Assembly (NCBI RefSeq): GCF_018687615.1
Contig: NZ_CP061299.1
Span: 1,039,433 to 1,103,432 of the forward strand
Direction of reading: 5' to 3'
DNA from: Polynucleobacter sp. MWH-CaK5
GTDB lineage: Bacteria > Pseudomonadota > Gammaproteobacteria > Burkholderiales > Burkholderiaceae
Length of the DNA: 64,000 bases
This document shows, one piece after another, positions 34,924 through 44,474 of this stretch (its first letter is position 1; every line of letters starts with the position of its first letter). The notes under the pieces were generated by a model that saw only the letters and a program-made list of their open reading frames with translations, was not told the origin of the DNA and did not search any database. Made by a program: the position numbers and the translations under genes.

Positions 34924-35439
34924 CTACTTCTTCAACTGCTCAGACACCTGAGCAGCCCATTCATCCGGTAACCAAGCTTGAGCCATGCCAGTGAGCAATT
35001 CAATTGCTGGCAAGGTCCAAGCTTTGCGCCATTCAGTTGTTTGAGTTGCCCCCGTCAATGACAAGAGACTGCTCAACACAACGATGACCAACAAGCCTCT
35101 TAAGAGGCCAAAAGCAAAACCTAAAAAACGATCCATCGGACTTAATCCAGCTTGCTGCATGAGTTTGGCTAAAAAACGTCCAATCAATGCACAAATGATC
35201 ATCGTCACAATGAACAAAATCACAAAACCAAGTGCTAACTGAGTCATCTCTCCACCTGGCACACCACTTAACCACTCTTTGGCCAACCAAGTGGCATAGT
35301 GATAAGAAATCCAAGAGGCAGCAACCCAAGCAATCAAAGCAAAAACTTCTCTGATCAAGCCACGCCAAATACCCAACAGCGCTGAGATAACGAGCACTGC
35401 AAAAAAAGCTATATCAACGACAGTGAAATGCATGTTCAT
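34924..35439 (-). CDS. cvpA: CvpA family inner-membrane protein
   Basis: This 171-residue protein has four hydrophobic segments and belongs to the CvpA family, named for colicin V production and linked to envelope stress tolerance. The start VVDIAFFAVLVISALLGIWR and the middle GFAFGLLRGLL are typical. The start may be either of the first two methionines (Met1 or Met3). Placement directly before purF is the usual context and supports the name. Confidence 0.9.
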   Translation of the reverse strand: MNMHFTVVDIAFFAVLVISALLGIWRGLIREVFALIAWVAASWISYHYATWLAKEWLSGVPGGEMTQLALGFVILFIVTMIICALIGRFLAKLMQQAGLSPMDRFLGFAFGLLRGLLVIVVLSSLLSLTGATQTTEWRKAWTLPAIELLTGMAQAWLPDEWAAQVSEQLKK

Positions 35440-35458
35440 GATTGTTTAGATCCGTTCA

Positions 35459-36181
35459 TCACTGTGGCTTTTGCTCAATAATTTTAGGACTCAAACCGAC
35501 ATACTTGATCTTCTTCTCAGCAGCTTCGGCACTCGCTCTATCTGCATACGGACCAGATCTCAATAGGTGGAGTTTGACGCCTTCCTTATTGGTTCTGATT
35601 TCAATGTAGCTACTGACTTTTTGTTCTGTTAATTTCTTTTGCCAATTCTTCACGCGCTCCTCTGATGAGAAGGCGCCAATTTGAACAATGAACTTGCCGT
35701 TGGGGGTCACTGCTGCATTCGCTGCCGCAGGACTTGCTGGCGTACGACTCTCAAGAATCGATAAAACTTCCTCGCCCTTATCCAATGACTTAGCGACTGA
35801 AGTTGGTTTATCAGTCTTAGCCTCTTCTTTTTTGGCTTCTTTAGTTTCTTTAGAGTCTTTGCTGTCTTTATTTTCTGCTGATGTCACAGGTGCAGATGGT
35901 GTGGCTGAATCGGTGGCCTTGGTCTCTTTAGCCTCTTTAGGCTCTTCAACCTTCTTCTCGTCTTTTGCTCCAGGCTGAATGATCTGGATGGCAATGTCGT
36001 TGTTGTATTGCTTTGGCTTAGAGTCAAAAATGATAGGTAGACCTGCGACCGCAACCGTTACCAAAAAGACTGCCCCAATTAAGCGATGTCTGGCTTTTTG
36101 ACGTTCTGGATCTTCTGTTAGACCATCCTCAACGGGCGTGTTGTTTTTACTACTTGGGCGGTTAAGGAAAGGTAGGCGCAT
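35459..36181 (-). CDS. SPOR-domain membrane protein (DedD-like)
   Basis: This 240-residue protein has a short cytoplasmic start, one membrane helix near residues 34-50 (LIGAVFLVTVAVAGLPIIF), a long linker dominated by Lys, Glu, Asp and Ser (about 75-140), and a C-terminal SPOR domain beginning GKFIVQIGAFSSEE. SPOR domains bind glycan strands lacking stem peptides at the division septum. The position between folC and cvpA is that of dedD in other proteobacteria. The linker is low-complexity and probably disordered. Confidence 0.88.
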   Translation of the reverse strand: MRLPFLNRPSSKNNTPVEDGLTEDPERQKARHRLIGAVFLVTVAVAGLPIIFDSKPKQYNNDIAIQIIQPGAKDEKKVEEPKEAKETKATDSATPSAPVTSAENKDSKDSKETKEAKKEEAKTDKPTSVAKSLDKGEEVLSILESRTPASPAAANAAVTPNGKFIVQIGAFSSEERVKNWQKKLTEQKVSSYIEIRTNKEGVKLHLLRSGPYADRASAEAAEKKIKYVGLSPKIIEQKPQ

Positions 36182-36214
36182 CAGCTAAGTTATATGTTCA
36201 AAGTTGTGTCATGG

Positions 36215-37516
36215 TTAATGAGCTTTTGCATTTCGATAGGCCAGAACACCAGCAACGGTGTAAAAGGATCCGAATACCGATATTCTATCACCCTCACCCG
36301 CCTTTTTTAAGGCTGATTCATAGGCCAAAGCAGGACTTGAGAAAACCTCGATCCCAGAGTCAGCTCCCTCTTTGAAGCCCAAGGATCTTATACGTGTCGC
36401 CAGGGATTCTGCAGAGGCCGCACGAGGGGTTGGAAGATCGCAAAAATACCAAAAATCAATCTTATCCATCATGGGTTTCAAGACCCCATCAATGTCTTTG
36501 TCCGCCATCGCACCAAAAACTGCGATCGTATAGGGGTGGTAAGCCATGTTCTCAAGGTTTTGTGCCAAGGCAGCGCTTGCATGAGGGTTGTGAGCCACAT
36601 CCAAGATGATCGTGGGTTGTCCAGGTAGAACCTGAAAACGCCCTGGAAGTTCAACCCAAGCCATGCCGTTTCTGATTTCTTGAGCCCCAACCGGTAATCT
36701 GTCCCTAACAGCGATCAGAGCAGCGATCACTGCGCTGGCATTGAGTAATTGGTTGGCGCCCCGCAAAGCTGGGTAGCCCAAGCCTGAAAAACGCTTGCCG
36801 CGCCCTGCCCAACCCCACTGCTGTTTATCACCCTGAAAGTTATAGTCTTTACCCAATAACCATAAATCAGCGCCTATCGATGCAGCATGATCAATCAAAG
36901 ATTGAGGCGGCACGGGATCTGCACAAATGGCAGGTTTATCAGAACGGAAGATGCCCGCTTTTTCAAAAGCAATTTTTTCTCGGGTGTCGCCAAGGTATTC
37001 CATGTGATCTAAATCGATGCTGGTCACAATCGCACAATCAGTGTCAATCATGTTCACAGCATCCAAGCGACCACCCAAACCAACTTCCAAAATGACCGCA
37101 TCCAAATCGGCTGTTGCAAATAAATGCATGATGGCCAAGGTGGTGAACTCAAAATAAGTCAGCGTGGGTGCATCAGGCAATGAAGCTCTGGCTAATTCGA
37201 CTGCTCTGAAGTGCTCAAGCAAGAGTTCATCACTCACGTTCTCACCGTTCACACGGGCACGTTCATTGAATGACAGTAAATGAGGAGAGGTATGGCAACC
37301 AACTTTATAAGACGCTGCTAATAAAACGCTTTCTAACAAAGCGCAGGTAGAACCTTTGCCGTTGGTGCCACCAACAGTAAAAACCACCGCTTGGAAATTT
37401 AATTGAAGAGCTTCTTTAACGCGCGTGATGCGCTCCAAGCCCATATCGATCCCAACGGGGTGGGCTGTCTCTAGGTGCTGGAGCCAATCATCTAAATTGT
37501 CAAACGTGGCAGGCAA
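36215..37516 (-). CDS. folC: Bifunctional dihydrofolate/folylpolyglutamate synthase
   Basis: FolC adds glutamate to dihydropteroate and to reduced folates. The ATP loop GGTNGKGSTCALLES is near residues 48-62, and the Mur-ligase-like middle shows DLDHMEYLGDTREKIAFEKAGI. The C-terminal domain has VLPGQPTIILDVAHNPHAS. The 433 residues are normal. It sits 14 bases downstream of accD in the same direction, the conserved order accD-folC. Confidence 0.94.
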   Translation of the reverse strand: MPATFDNLDDWLQHLETAHPVGIDMGLERITRVKEALQLNFQAVVFTVGGTNGKGSTCALLESVLLAASYKVGCHTSPHLLSFNERARVNGENVSDELLLEHFRAVELARASLPDAPTLTYFEFTTLAIMHLFATADLDAVILEVGLGGRLDAVNMIDTDCAIVTSIDLDHMEYLGDTREKIAFEKAGIFRSDKPAICADPVPPQSLIDHAASIGADLWLLGKDYNFQGDKQQWGWAGRGKRFSGLGYPALRGANQLLNASAVIAALIAVRDRLPVGAQEIRNGMAWVELPGRFQVLPGQPTIILDVAHNPHASAALAQNLENMAYHPYTIAVFGAMADKDIDGVLKPMMDKIDFWYFCDLPTPRAASAESLATRIRSLGFKEGADSGIEVFSSPALAYESALKKAGEGDRISVFGSFYTVAGVLAYRNAKAH

Positions 37517-37530
37517 GTGAAGCTAAGGTC

Positions 37531-38403
37531 TTAAACGACAGAATCTGTTGGCAACTTCAACAACAGTGCCAATAAATCAGCAATCTCTTTGCGCATTTGG
37601 CGACGATCAACAATCATGTCAATGCCACCCTTTTGCATCAAGAACTCTGAACGCTGGAAGCCCTCAGGTAATTTTTCACGAACAGTTTGTTCAATCACAC
37701 GCGGACCAGCAAAACCAATCAAAGCTTTTGGCTCAGCCATCACCACATCACCCATGAAAGCAAAACTGGCTGAAATACCACCCATGGTTGGGTCGGTCAG
37801 AACGCTGATATACGGTAATTTTGCATGAGCCAGCTTCACCAACATCGCATTGGTTTTAGCCATTTGCATCAATGACAACAAACTCTCTTGCATACGAGCA
37901 CCACCCGTGGCGCTGATACAAATGAACGGTACTTTTTGTTCCAAGGCCATTTGGGCACCGCGCACAAAACGCTCACCCACCACAGAACCCATTGAACCGC
38001 CCATGAATTCAAATTCAAAGCACGCCACCACCACAGGGATGGTGTGAATTGATCCAGCCATGACGACCATCGCATCTGTTTCGCCAGTTGAATCCATCGC
38101 ATCTTTGATGCGATCTGGGTATTTCTTGGTGTCCTTGAATTTCAGAGCATCGACTGGCAACACTTCTTGACCAATCTCATGACGACCTTCTAAATCCAAT
38201 AATTTATCTAGGCGCTCACGAGCATTGATACGCATGTGATGGTCACACTTAGGACACACATGCATATTTGACTCTAAGTCATTGCGATATAAAACAGCTT
38301 CGCATGACGGGCATTTGATCCACAAACCCTCAGGAACGCTTTTGCGCTGCGCAGGGTCAGTGTGTTGAATACTTGGGGGGAGAAGTTTATCAATCCAGCT
38401 CAT
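37531..38403 (-). CDS. accD: Acetyl-CoA carboxylase carboxyltransferase subunit beta
   Basis: AccD with AccA forms the carboxyltransferase that makes malonyl-CoA for fatty acid synthesis. The N-terminal zinc ribbon has Cys31, Cys34, Cys50 and Cys53 (CPSC...CPKC). The crotonase-fold part shows SATGGARMQESLLSLMQMAK and PTMGGISASFAFMGD. At 290 residues it is complete. It starts two bases after trpA. Confidence 0.96.
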   Translation of the reverse strand: MSWIDKLLPPSIQHTDPAQRKSVPEGLWIKCPSCEAVLYRNDLESNMHVCPKCDHHMRINARERLDKLLDLEGRHEIGQEVLPVDALKFKDTKKYPDRIKDAMDSTGETDAMVVMAGSIHTIPVVVACFEFEFMGGSMGSVVGERFVRGAQMALEQKVPFICISATGGARMQESLLSLMQMAKTNAMLVKLAHAKLPYISVLTDPTMGGISASFAFMGDVVMAEPKALIGFAGPRVIEQTVREKLPEGFQRSEFLMQKGGIDMIVDRRQMRKEIADLLALLLKLPTDSVV

Positions 38404-38405
38404 AT

Positions 38406-39203
38406 TTATTGATCCAAAGCCTTACGGATATCCTTTAGAAAGTCTTCTAGTGATTGTACTCTCTGTGCCGGCACCGCTTCCTCTAAAAGCTGAACGATTC
38501 GACTACCAATCACAACTGCATCGGCTGTTTTACCAATAGCCACAGCGGACTGGGCATCCCTGATACCAAAGCCAACTGCAATTGGCACTGAAGATGCTGC
38601 TCTGATTTGGGGAATAATCCCTGCCACTGCCTGCGTATCCAAATTAGCCGCTCCAGTGACGCCCTTGAGTGACACATAGTAGATGTAACCAGCGGCCACT
38701 TTGCCAACCTGATCAATGCGCTCTTGCGATGAGGTCGGTGCCAATAAGAAAATAGGGTCAATGCCAGCTGCTTTACATTGCTTGGCGAAGTCTTCGCATT
38801 CCTCTGGTGGATAGTCCACCACCAAAATACCATCAACTCCTGCATCTTTAGCAGTTCTGACAAATGTTTCAGTGCCCATGTGCTCAATCGGATTGGCATA
38901 ACCCATCAAGACCACTGGGGTGTGATCGTTGGTTTGGCGAAATTGTTTGACCAATTCGATGCAATGCTTGAGTGTGGTGCCGTGAGACAAAGCTCGCTCT
39001 GAAGCTCTCTGAATCACAGGGCCATCAGCCATTGGGTCTGAGAAAGGAACTCCTAACTCAATGACATCAGCGCCACCACGCACCAAGGCGTGCATTAAAT
39101 CAAGGGTGATACCTGGTTCAGGATCACCGGCAGTGATAAACGGCACAAGACCTTTGCGGCCCTGTGCTTTTAATTCAGCAAATACTTTTGCAATCTTTGA
39201 CAT
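38406..39203 (-). CDS. trpA: Tryptophan synthase subunit alpha
   Basis: TrpA cleaves indole-3-glycerol phosphate to indole, which is channelled to TrpB. The catalytic residues Glu49 (VIELGVPFSDP) and Asp60 (PMADGP) are present, as are the phosphate-binding loops VGFGIRDAQSA and GSRIVQLLEE. It lies eight bases after trpB. The 265-residue length is typical. Confidence 0.95.
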   Translation of the reverse strand: MSKIAKVFAELKAQGRKGLVPFITAGDPEPGITLDLMHALVRGGADVIELGVPFSDPMADGPVIQRASERALSHGTTLKHCIELVKQFRQTNDHTPVVLMGYANPIEHMGTETFVRTAKDAGVDGILVVDYPPEECEDFAKQCKAAGIDPIFLLAPTSSQERIDQVGKVAAGYIYYVSLKGVTGAANLDTQAVAGIIPQIRAASSVPIAVGFGIRDAQSAVAIGKTADAVVIGSRIVQLLEEAVPAQRVQSLEDFLKDIRKALDQ

Positions 39204-39211
39204 CTATATTC

Positions 39212-40405
39212 CTAAAACTTCAAACCTGATTCTTGAGCAACGGTGTGCATGTCTTTGTCTCCCCTTCCCGATAGATTGATCAAGATTGATTTATCTTTCG
39301 GTAAGGTTGGGGCCAATTTACATGCGTAAGCGATGGCGTGACTACTTTCTAGCGCAGGAATGATGCCTTCAATTTGACAGCAATCATGAAACGCCTTGAG
39401 TGCTTCATCATCCGTTACAGCGACATATTCCGCACGCTTAGAATCTTTCAACCAAGCATGCTCAGGACCAACGCCTGGATAGTCCATACCAGCTGATACT
39501 GAATGCGTCTCAGCAATTTGGCCGTTTTCATCTTGCAACAAATAGGTGCGGTTGCCGTGCAACACGCCTGGTGTTCCAGCAACCAATGCTGCTGAATGTG
39601 CCTTGGTGTTCAAACCATAACCAGCTGCTTCAACACCAACTAGTTTCACATTCGGCACATCGATGTATGGATAGAAAATACCCATGGCGTTTGAACCACC
39701 GCCCACGCAAGCCATCACGTAATCAGGTTGACGACCAATCATTTCTGGCATTTGTACTTTGCACTCTTCACCAATCACACTTTGGAAATCTCTCACCATC
39801 ATTGGGTATGGATGAGGACCTGCCACCGTGCCGATGATGTAGAACGTACTTTCCACATTGGTCACCCAATCGCGCATCGCTTCGTTCAAAGCATCTTTAA
39901 GAGTTTTGGTACCAGATTCAACTGGCACAACCGTCGCACCCAAGAGTTTCATGCGATAAACGTTTTGAGCTTGGCGGGCCACATCGATAGAGCCTTGATA
40001 AACAATGCACTCTAATCCCATGCGGGCACAGATGGTGGCTGTTGCCACACCGTGCTGACCAGCACCTGTTTCAGCAATGATGCGTTTTTTACCCATGCGC
40101 TTGGCCAACATCGCTTGACCAATCACGTTATTAATTTTGTGTGCGCCCGTGTGGTTCAAATCTTCACGCTTCAAATAGATTTGTGCCCCACCCAACATCT
40201 CACTCCAACGTTTGGCGTGATACACAGGCGATGGGCGACCCACAAAGTGTTTTAACTCTGAATGGAATTCAGCTAAAAATTCTGGGTCATTTTGATACTT
40301 GGCGTATGTCTCTTTGAGCTCAGTCAAGGCATACATCAAAGTTTCAGAAACGAAGACACCACCATAGGGACCGAAATGACCTCTGACGTCTGGAAAATCA
40401 TACAT
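39212..40405 (-). CDS. trpB: Tryptophan synthase subunit beta
   Basis: TrpB joins indole and serine to make tryptophan using PLP. The PLP Lys90 is in NHTGAHKINN, and the glycine-rich phosphate loop CVGGGSNAMG is present. I chose ATG 40405 (MYDFPDVRGHFGPYGG), which matches the family start and has AGAGG upstream, giving 397 residues. The frame continues 13 codons further, which would overlap trpF. The order trpF-trpB-trpA is preserved. Confidence 0.95.
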   Translation of the reverse strand: MYDFPDVRGHFGPYGGVFVSETLMYALTELKETYAKYQNDPEFLAEFHSELKHFVGRPSPVYHAKRWSEMLGGAQIYLKREDLNHTGAHKINNVIGQAMLAKRMGKKRIIAETGAGQHGVATATICARMGLECIVYQGSIDVARQAQNVYRMKLLGATVVPVESGTKTLKDALNEAMRDWVTNVESTFYIIGTVAGPHPYPMMVRDFQSVIGEECKVQMPEMIGRQPDYVMACVGGGSNAMGIFYPYIDVPNVKLVGVEAAGYGLNTKAHSAALVAGTPGVLHGNRTYLLQDENGQIAETHSVSAGMDYPGVGPEHAWLKDSKRAEYVAVTDDEALKAFHDCCQIEGIIPALESSHAIAYACKLAPTLPKDKSILINLSGRGDKDMHTVAQESGLKF

Positions 40406-40415
40406 AGTGTTACCT

Positions 40416-41093
40416 CTACACGAATGAGATGCCTTGATCGGCATCCCGGACTGCTTGAATAAACGCCATCATTAGTTCAGGGCTTTTTTGACCTTTTGCC
40501 ACTTCAATGCCACTCGACACATCCACAGCACAAGGTTTAAGGTGTGCAATACCCTCGCCCACGTTGTGCGTGTTCAATCCACCACTCAAAACGACCCGAT
40601 GCGCGTTTTCTTTTGTCCATGTGTCCGGTATCAATGACCAATCAAATACATGCCCACCCCCACCGTAGCCCTCAACGAAGGCATCCAGTAAAAAGCCGGC
40701 TGCATCTGCGTATTGTAGAGAAAATTCAGATAAGTTGAAGTCCGCCTTCATTCTGGCGGCTTTCAGCCATGGCATGCCCTGGGCGATCTCTTTACAGCGC
40801 TCTGGGGTCTCATCCCCATGAAACTGCCACAAAGTGGTGGGAACACGCTCCTGGATCCTCAAAACCTCTTCATCCGTTGGGTTGACCACCAAAGCCACAG
40901 CATCCATCCCGCCAGGCATACGAGCAATCAAGGCCGCTGCCATTTCAGGGCTGACATACCGGGGGCTTGGCTCATAAAAGACAAATCCCAGGGCATCCAC
41001 CCCCATAGAAACAGCCGCGTCCACATCGCTTGAACGAGTAAAACCACAGAATTTGATTCTGGTTTTGTCAGCGGTTTGCTTAAGTAAGCCCAT
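40416..41093 (-). CDS. trpF: Phosphoribosylanthranilate isomerase
   Basis: TrpF isomerises phosphoribosylanthranilate in tryptophan synthesis. The catalytic Cys is in IKFCGFTR near residue 15 and the catalytic Asp in FLLDAFVEGYGGGGHVFDW. I chose ATG 41093, since the preceding codon is TTG. It starts 11 bases after truA. No trpE, G, D or C gene is nearby; in this group those are usually encoded elsewhere. Confidence 0.93.
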   Translation of the reverse strand: MGLLKQTADKTRIKFCGFTRSSDVDAAVSMGVDALGFVFYEPSPRYVSPEMAAALIARMPGGMDAVALVVNPTDEEVLRIQERVPTTLWQFHGDETPERCKEIAQGMPWLKAARMKADFNLSEFSLQYADAAGFLLDAFVEGYGGGGHVFDWSLIPDTWTKENAHRVVLSGGLNTHNVGEGIAHLKPCAVDVSSGIEVAKGQKSPELMMAFIQAVRDADQGISFV

Positions 41094-41104
41094 CAAGTGC
41101 CTGA

Positions 41105-41923
41105 CTATCCTAAAAGATTGATCGGTAAAAAGCTATTGGCCAAATTCGGCTCAGGAATTTCGAACTGTTCTGGGTATCCTACCCTAAGAAGATAAAGTCC
41201 ATCAGCCATGAAGGTGGCACCGGCCAATTGACGGTTTTTTGCTGCTAGCAAACTGCTCATCCAGGTGACCGGTTCTTTTCCAGTGCCAATCAAGAGCAGA
41301 CTACCCACCAAATTACGAACCATGTGATGCAAGAAAGCATTGCCCCTGAAAATAAAGTAAACCCATGGGCCATTTTCAATCACGGACACTTGGTACAAAG
41401 TCTTGATCGGAGTTTTACTTTGACATTCAGACGAACGAAATGAACTGAAGTCATGCTCACCCACCAATACCTGGGCAGCTTCATGCATGGCAGGCACATC
41501 CAAAGTTTTACCCTTTGGCAAACTTAAAAAGCCTGCTTTACCGTGCACGAGAGGTGAAGGCGTTGAACCAGTTAATAAGGCATAGCAATAGCTTCGCTCG
41601 AAAGCCATGTAGCGGGCATCAAAATGATCAGGCACTGGCTTGACCCACTGAACTGTGACACTTGGGGGCAAAAAGGCATTGACCCCTTTGACCCAAGAAA
41701 GATCGGGTCTCACCACTTCAGTATCAAAATGAACCACCTGACCCAAAGCATGAACTCCCGTGTCGGTTCTTCCTGCTGTGATGGTTTTAACGGGCTCATT
41801 GTTGTCACCAATGAAGCGACTCAAGGCTAACTCTAGGTGATCTTGAACGGTTTGGCCGTTACTTTGGGTTTGCCAACCAGAGAAAGCAGACCCGTCATAC
41901 TGCAAACCCAAGGCAATGCGCAT
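41105..41923 (-). CDS. truA: tRNA pseudouridine(38-40) synthase
   Basis: TruA converts uridines 38-40 of the tRNA anticodon arm to pseudouridine. The catalytic Asp54 is in TAGRTDTGVHALGQV, and the second conserved block FRGNAFLHHMVRNLVGSLL is present. The 272 residues are standard. A single base separates it from the fimV-like gene, so the two are tightly coupled. Confidence 0.95.
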   Translation of the reverse strand: MRIALGLQYDGSAFSGWQTQSNGQTVQDHLELALSRFIGDNNEPVKTITAGRTDTGVHALGQVVHFDTEVVRPDLSWVKGVNAFLPPSVTVQWVKPVPDHFDARYMAFERSYCYALLTGSTPSPLVHGKAGFLSLPKGKTLDVPAMHEAAQVLVGEHDFSSFRSSECQSKTPIKTLYQVSVIENGPWVYFIFRGNAFLHHMVRNLVGSLLLIGTGKEPVTWMSSLLAAKNRQLAGATFMADGLYLLRVGYPEQFEIPEPNLANSFLPINLLG

Positions 41924-41924
41924 G

Positions 41925-43274
41925 CTATTTGGATGAGAGTTGATTGACTTCAGCCATCAATGATTTGGCTTGAATGGTTAGTTCAGGATCAATCTGATTG
42001 CTCACTGCCAACACTTCCTGAATCGCTTCTCTAGCTGCAGAAAAATCTTCAATGGTGATGTAGGCTCTAATCAGATTTAGTTTGACACGAAGACTTTCAG
42101 CACTCGGCAAAGAGCCAGAGTTTTGAGAAGCGGTCGCCGTAGGTACGAGATTTAAATCAAGCGATGCGAATAACTTGGCTGCTTGTTCAGGAACTGCATT
42201 TGACTGGGTATTTAACTTATTAGCAGAACTATCAGACTGACCAACCTTCTTTGCCTCACTCTTAGAAAGCTTTAACAAAACTAAAATGGCCAAGAAGACA
42301 AAAATGGCAATCGCCAAAGGACCTGTTTGATTTTTCCAATCAATCGCATCGGTATTTACTTGTACTGATCCTTGGTTTTGCATCAACTTCTTAAGATCAG
42401 CAATATTTTTTTCTAATTCAACAATTCTTTGTTTGGCTTCAGACAAAGCTTTTTCTTGAACCAGTAATTCTTCCATGCGACGCTTGGCTTCACCCTCTAG
42501 ACCAGCAGCAGGACCCACCTTTAGTCGATCACCAATCGCGGTTGATGCTTTATCTTTACTTGAAGGCAGTGCACTTAAAGGTAAATCACCTTTGCCTGAG
42601 CGATAGGCTGCATCTGCGGATTGAGCGATTTCTTTGGCCTCTTGCTTAGGCACACTCTTGATCATGGCTTGGCTAGGCATCTTTAATTCTGCACCTGCCA
42701 TCAAGCGATGAATACTGCCGCCTGCGAATGCTTGAGGATTTGCTCTGTACAAAGATATCAATGCCTGATCTAAGCTAGCTTCATCAAAGTTCGCTACAAG
42801 CTTGCTGGCGATTTCTGTCAACGTATCCCCAGCCTTTACTTCGACACTGGCTTGATCTGCCACCATCAAGGTATAAACACGACGCACCAAACCAGCAGAC
42901 CAACGAACTTCTACCAAGGCATCCAAAAAGATTTCATTGGTGGCTAATTTCAATACTTCATCTGAAGTGATCTTGATTGCCACCGGCTCTTCTTTTGAGC
43001 CCTTCAATACCGTGACTTTTAATTGAGCTTGGGCAGCTGACGACGTGATGCCCAAACGTTGGTACATCTCAGGACTGGCCAAAGCCGCCTGAATGTCTTT
43101 GATCGATGAAAGCTCAGATGGGTCAACTTGAATCGAAATTTGCGCTTGCAGCGGTTCACCCACTTTTGATTGAATGCTCAAGTTGCCTAAATTCAAGGCA
43201 AGAGCTTGCCCAGCAAAAATTGCTGAGATCAACCCAAGTGCTAGACGATGAAAACGTGGCAAGAGCGCAATCAA
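41925..43274 (-). CDS. fimV: FimV/HubP-like polar landmark protein
   Basis: This 449-residue protein has the FimV layout in short form. A signal peptide (1-27) precedes the periplasmic N-terminal domain LNLGNLSIQSKVGEPLQAQI, a LysM-like stretch with VKAGDTLTEIASKL near 148, and a coiled-coil region near 255-295. A membrane helix near 317-335 and a cytoplasmic C-terminus with a TPR-like FimV motif complete it. FimV/HubP proteins organise the cell pole and type IV pili. The asd-fimV-truA order supports the name. It is much shorter than the roughly 900-residue Pseudomonas form. Confidence 0.83.
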   Translation of the reverse strand: MIALLPRFHRLALGLISAIFAGQALALNLGNLSIQSKVGEPLQAQISIQVDPSELSSIKDIQAALASPEMYQRLGITSSAAQAQLKVTVLKGSKEEPVAIKITSDEVLKLATNEIFLDALVEVRWSAGLVRRVYTLMVADQASVEVKAGDTLTEIASKLVANFDEASLDQALISLYRANPQAFAGGSIHRLMAGAELKMPSQAMIKSVPKQEAKEIAQSADAAYRSGKGDLPLSALPSSKDKASTAIGDRLKVGPAAGLEGEAKRRMEELLVQEKALSEAKQRIVELEKNIADLKKLMQNQGSVQVNTDAIDWKNQTGPLAIAIFVFLAILVLLKLSKSEAKKVGQSDSSANKLNTQSNAVPEQAAKLFASLDLNLVPTATASQNSGSLPSAESLRVKLNLIRAYITIEDFSAAREAIQEVLAVSNQIDPELTIQAKSLMAEVNQLSSK

Positions 43275-43278
43275 GAAA

Positions 43279-44412
43279 TTAACGCTCCAACAAAATGCGC
43301 AACATACGGCGCAATGGCTCAGCAGCGCCCCATAACAACTGGTCGCCCACTGTGAATGCGCCCAAATAATCAGGACCCATGGCTAATTTATGCAAACGTC
43401 CTACTGGCACAGTCAAAGTACCAGTCACTGCTGCTGGAGTTAAGTCTCTCTCGGTGGTTTCACGATCATTTGGCACAACTTTGACCCAATCGTTAGCACC
43501 AGCCAAGATGCCTTCGATATCGCTCAAAGGAATGTCTTTTTTGAGCTTGACGGTCAAGCCCTGTGAGTGACAACGCATTGCGCCAATACGCACACACAAA
43601 CCATCAATTGGAATGCTGCCAGCAGTTCTGAATGGTGGGTTACCTAGAATCTTGTTGCACTCAGAGCCACCCTTCCACTCTTCTTTGGTTTGACCATGCT
43701 CAACAGGCACATCAATCCATGGAATCAAGCTACCAGCCAAGGCTGTGTTGCGGAAATTCTTTTTCGGGAAATTAGCTGAACGCATGGTTTCAGCAACTTT
43801 GCGATCAATATCCAAAATGGCAGATGCAGGATCAGCTAATTCTGTTTTAACTGCATCGTGCAAAGCGCCCATTTGAGATAACAACTCACGCATGTTCTGA
43901 GCACCCGCCCCAGAAGCTGCTTGGTAAGTCATGGCACTCACCCACTCGATAGCGCCTTCGCGGAACAAACCGCCCATCGCCATCAACATCAAACTCACTG
44001 TGCAGTTACCACCCACCCATAAGTTGCCACCTTTGCTGATAGCAGAATCGATCACTGGGCGGTTCACTGGATCCAAAATGATCACAGATTCATCAACCAT
44101 GCGCAATGAGCTGGCCGCATCAATCCAATGACCTTTCCAACCAGCAGCACGAATCTTTGGATAAATCTCTTTGGTGTAATCGCCACCTTGGCAAGTGATG
44201 ATGATGTCACAACGCTTCAACGCATCAATATCATCAGCTGAGTAAAGTTTTTTCTCATTCTTAGCCATCGCAGGCGCTGGTCCACCAGCATTGCTCGTGC
44301 TAAAAAAGACTGGCTCAATGAATGCGAAATCGCCTTCGTCTTGCATGCGCTGCATCAAGACACTGCCAACCATACCGCGCCAACCTACTAAACCAACCAA
44401 TGGAGTTGCCAT
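43279..44412 (-). CDS. asd: Aspartate-semialdehyde dehydrogenase
   Basis: Asd reduces aspartyl phosphate to aspartate semialdehyde for lysine, methionine and threonine and for the cell wall. The NADP-binding start VGLVGWRGMVGSVLMQRM and the active-site Cys in GGNCTVSLMLMA are present. I chose ATG 44412 with AGGTG upstream, since the two preceding codons are GTG. Its 377 residues fit the gram-negative type. A 62-base gap to leuB may hold a separate promoter. Confidence 0.94.
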   Translation of the reverse strand: MATPLVGLVGWRGMVGSVLMQRMQDEGDFAFIEPVFFSTSNAGGPAPAMAKNEKKLYSADDIDALKRCDIIITCQGGDYTKEIYPKIRAAGWKGHWIDAASSLRMVDESVIILDPVNRPVIDSAISKGGNLWVGGNCTVSLMLMAMGGLFREGAIEWVSAMTYQAASGAGAQNMRELLSQMGALHDAVKTELADPASAILDIDRKVAETMRSANFPKKNFRNTALAGSLIPWIDVPVEHGQTKEEWKGGSECNKILGNPPFRTAGSIPIDGLCVRIGAMRCHSQGLTVKLKKDIPLSDIEGILAGANDWVKVVPNDRETTERDLTPAAVTGTLTVPVGRLHKLAMGPDYLGAFTVGDQLLWGAAEPLRRMLRILLER

Positions 44413-44474
44413 CACCACACCTATATTTTTAAAAAGTTTTTGTTAATTTTGTTAATGAACCTGGGGTATCTATC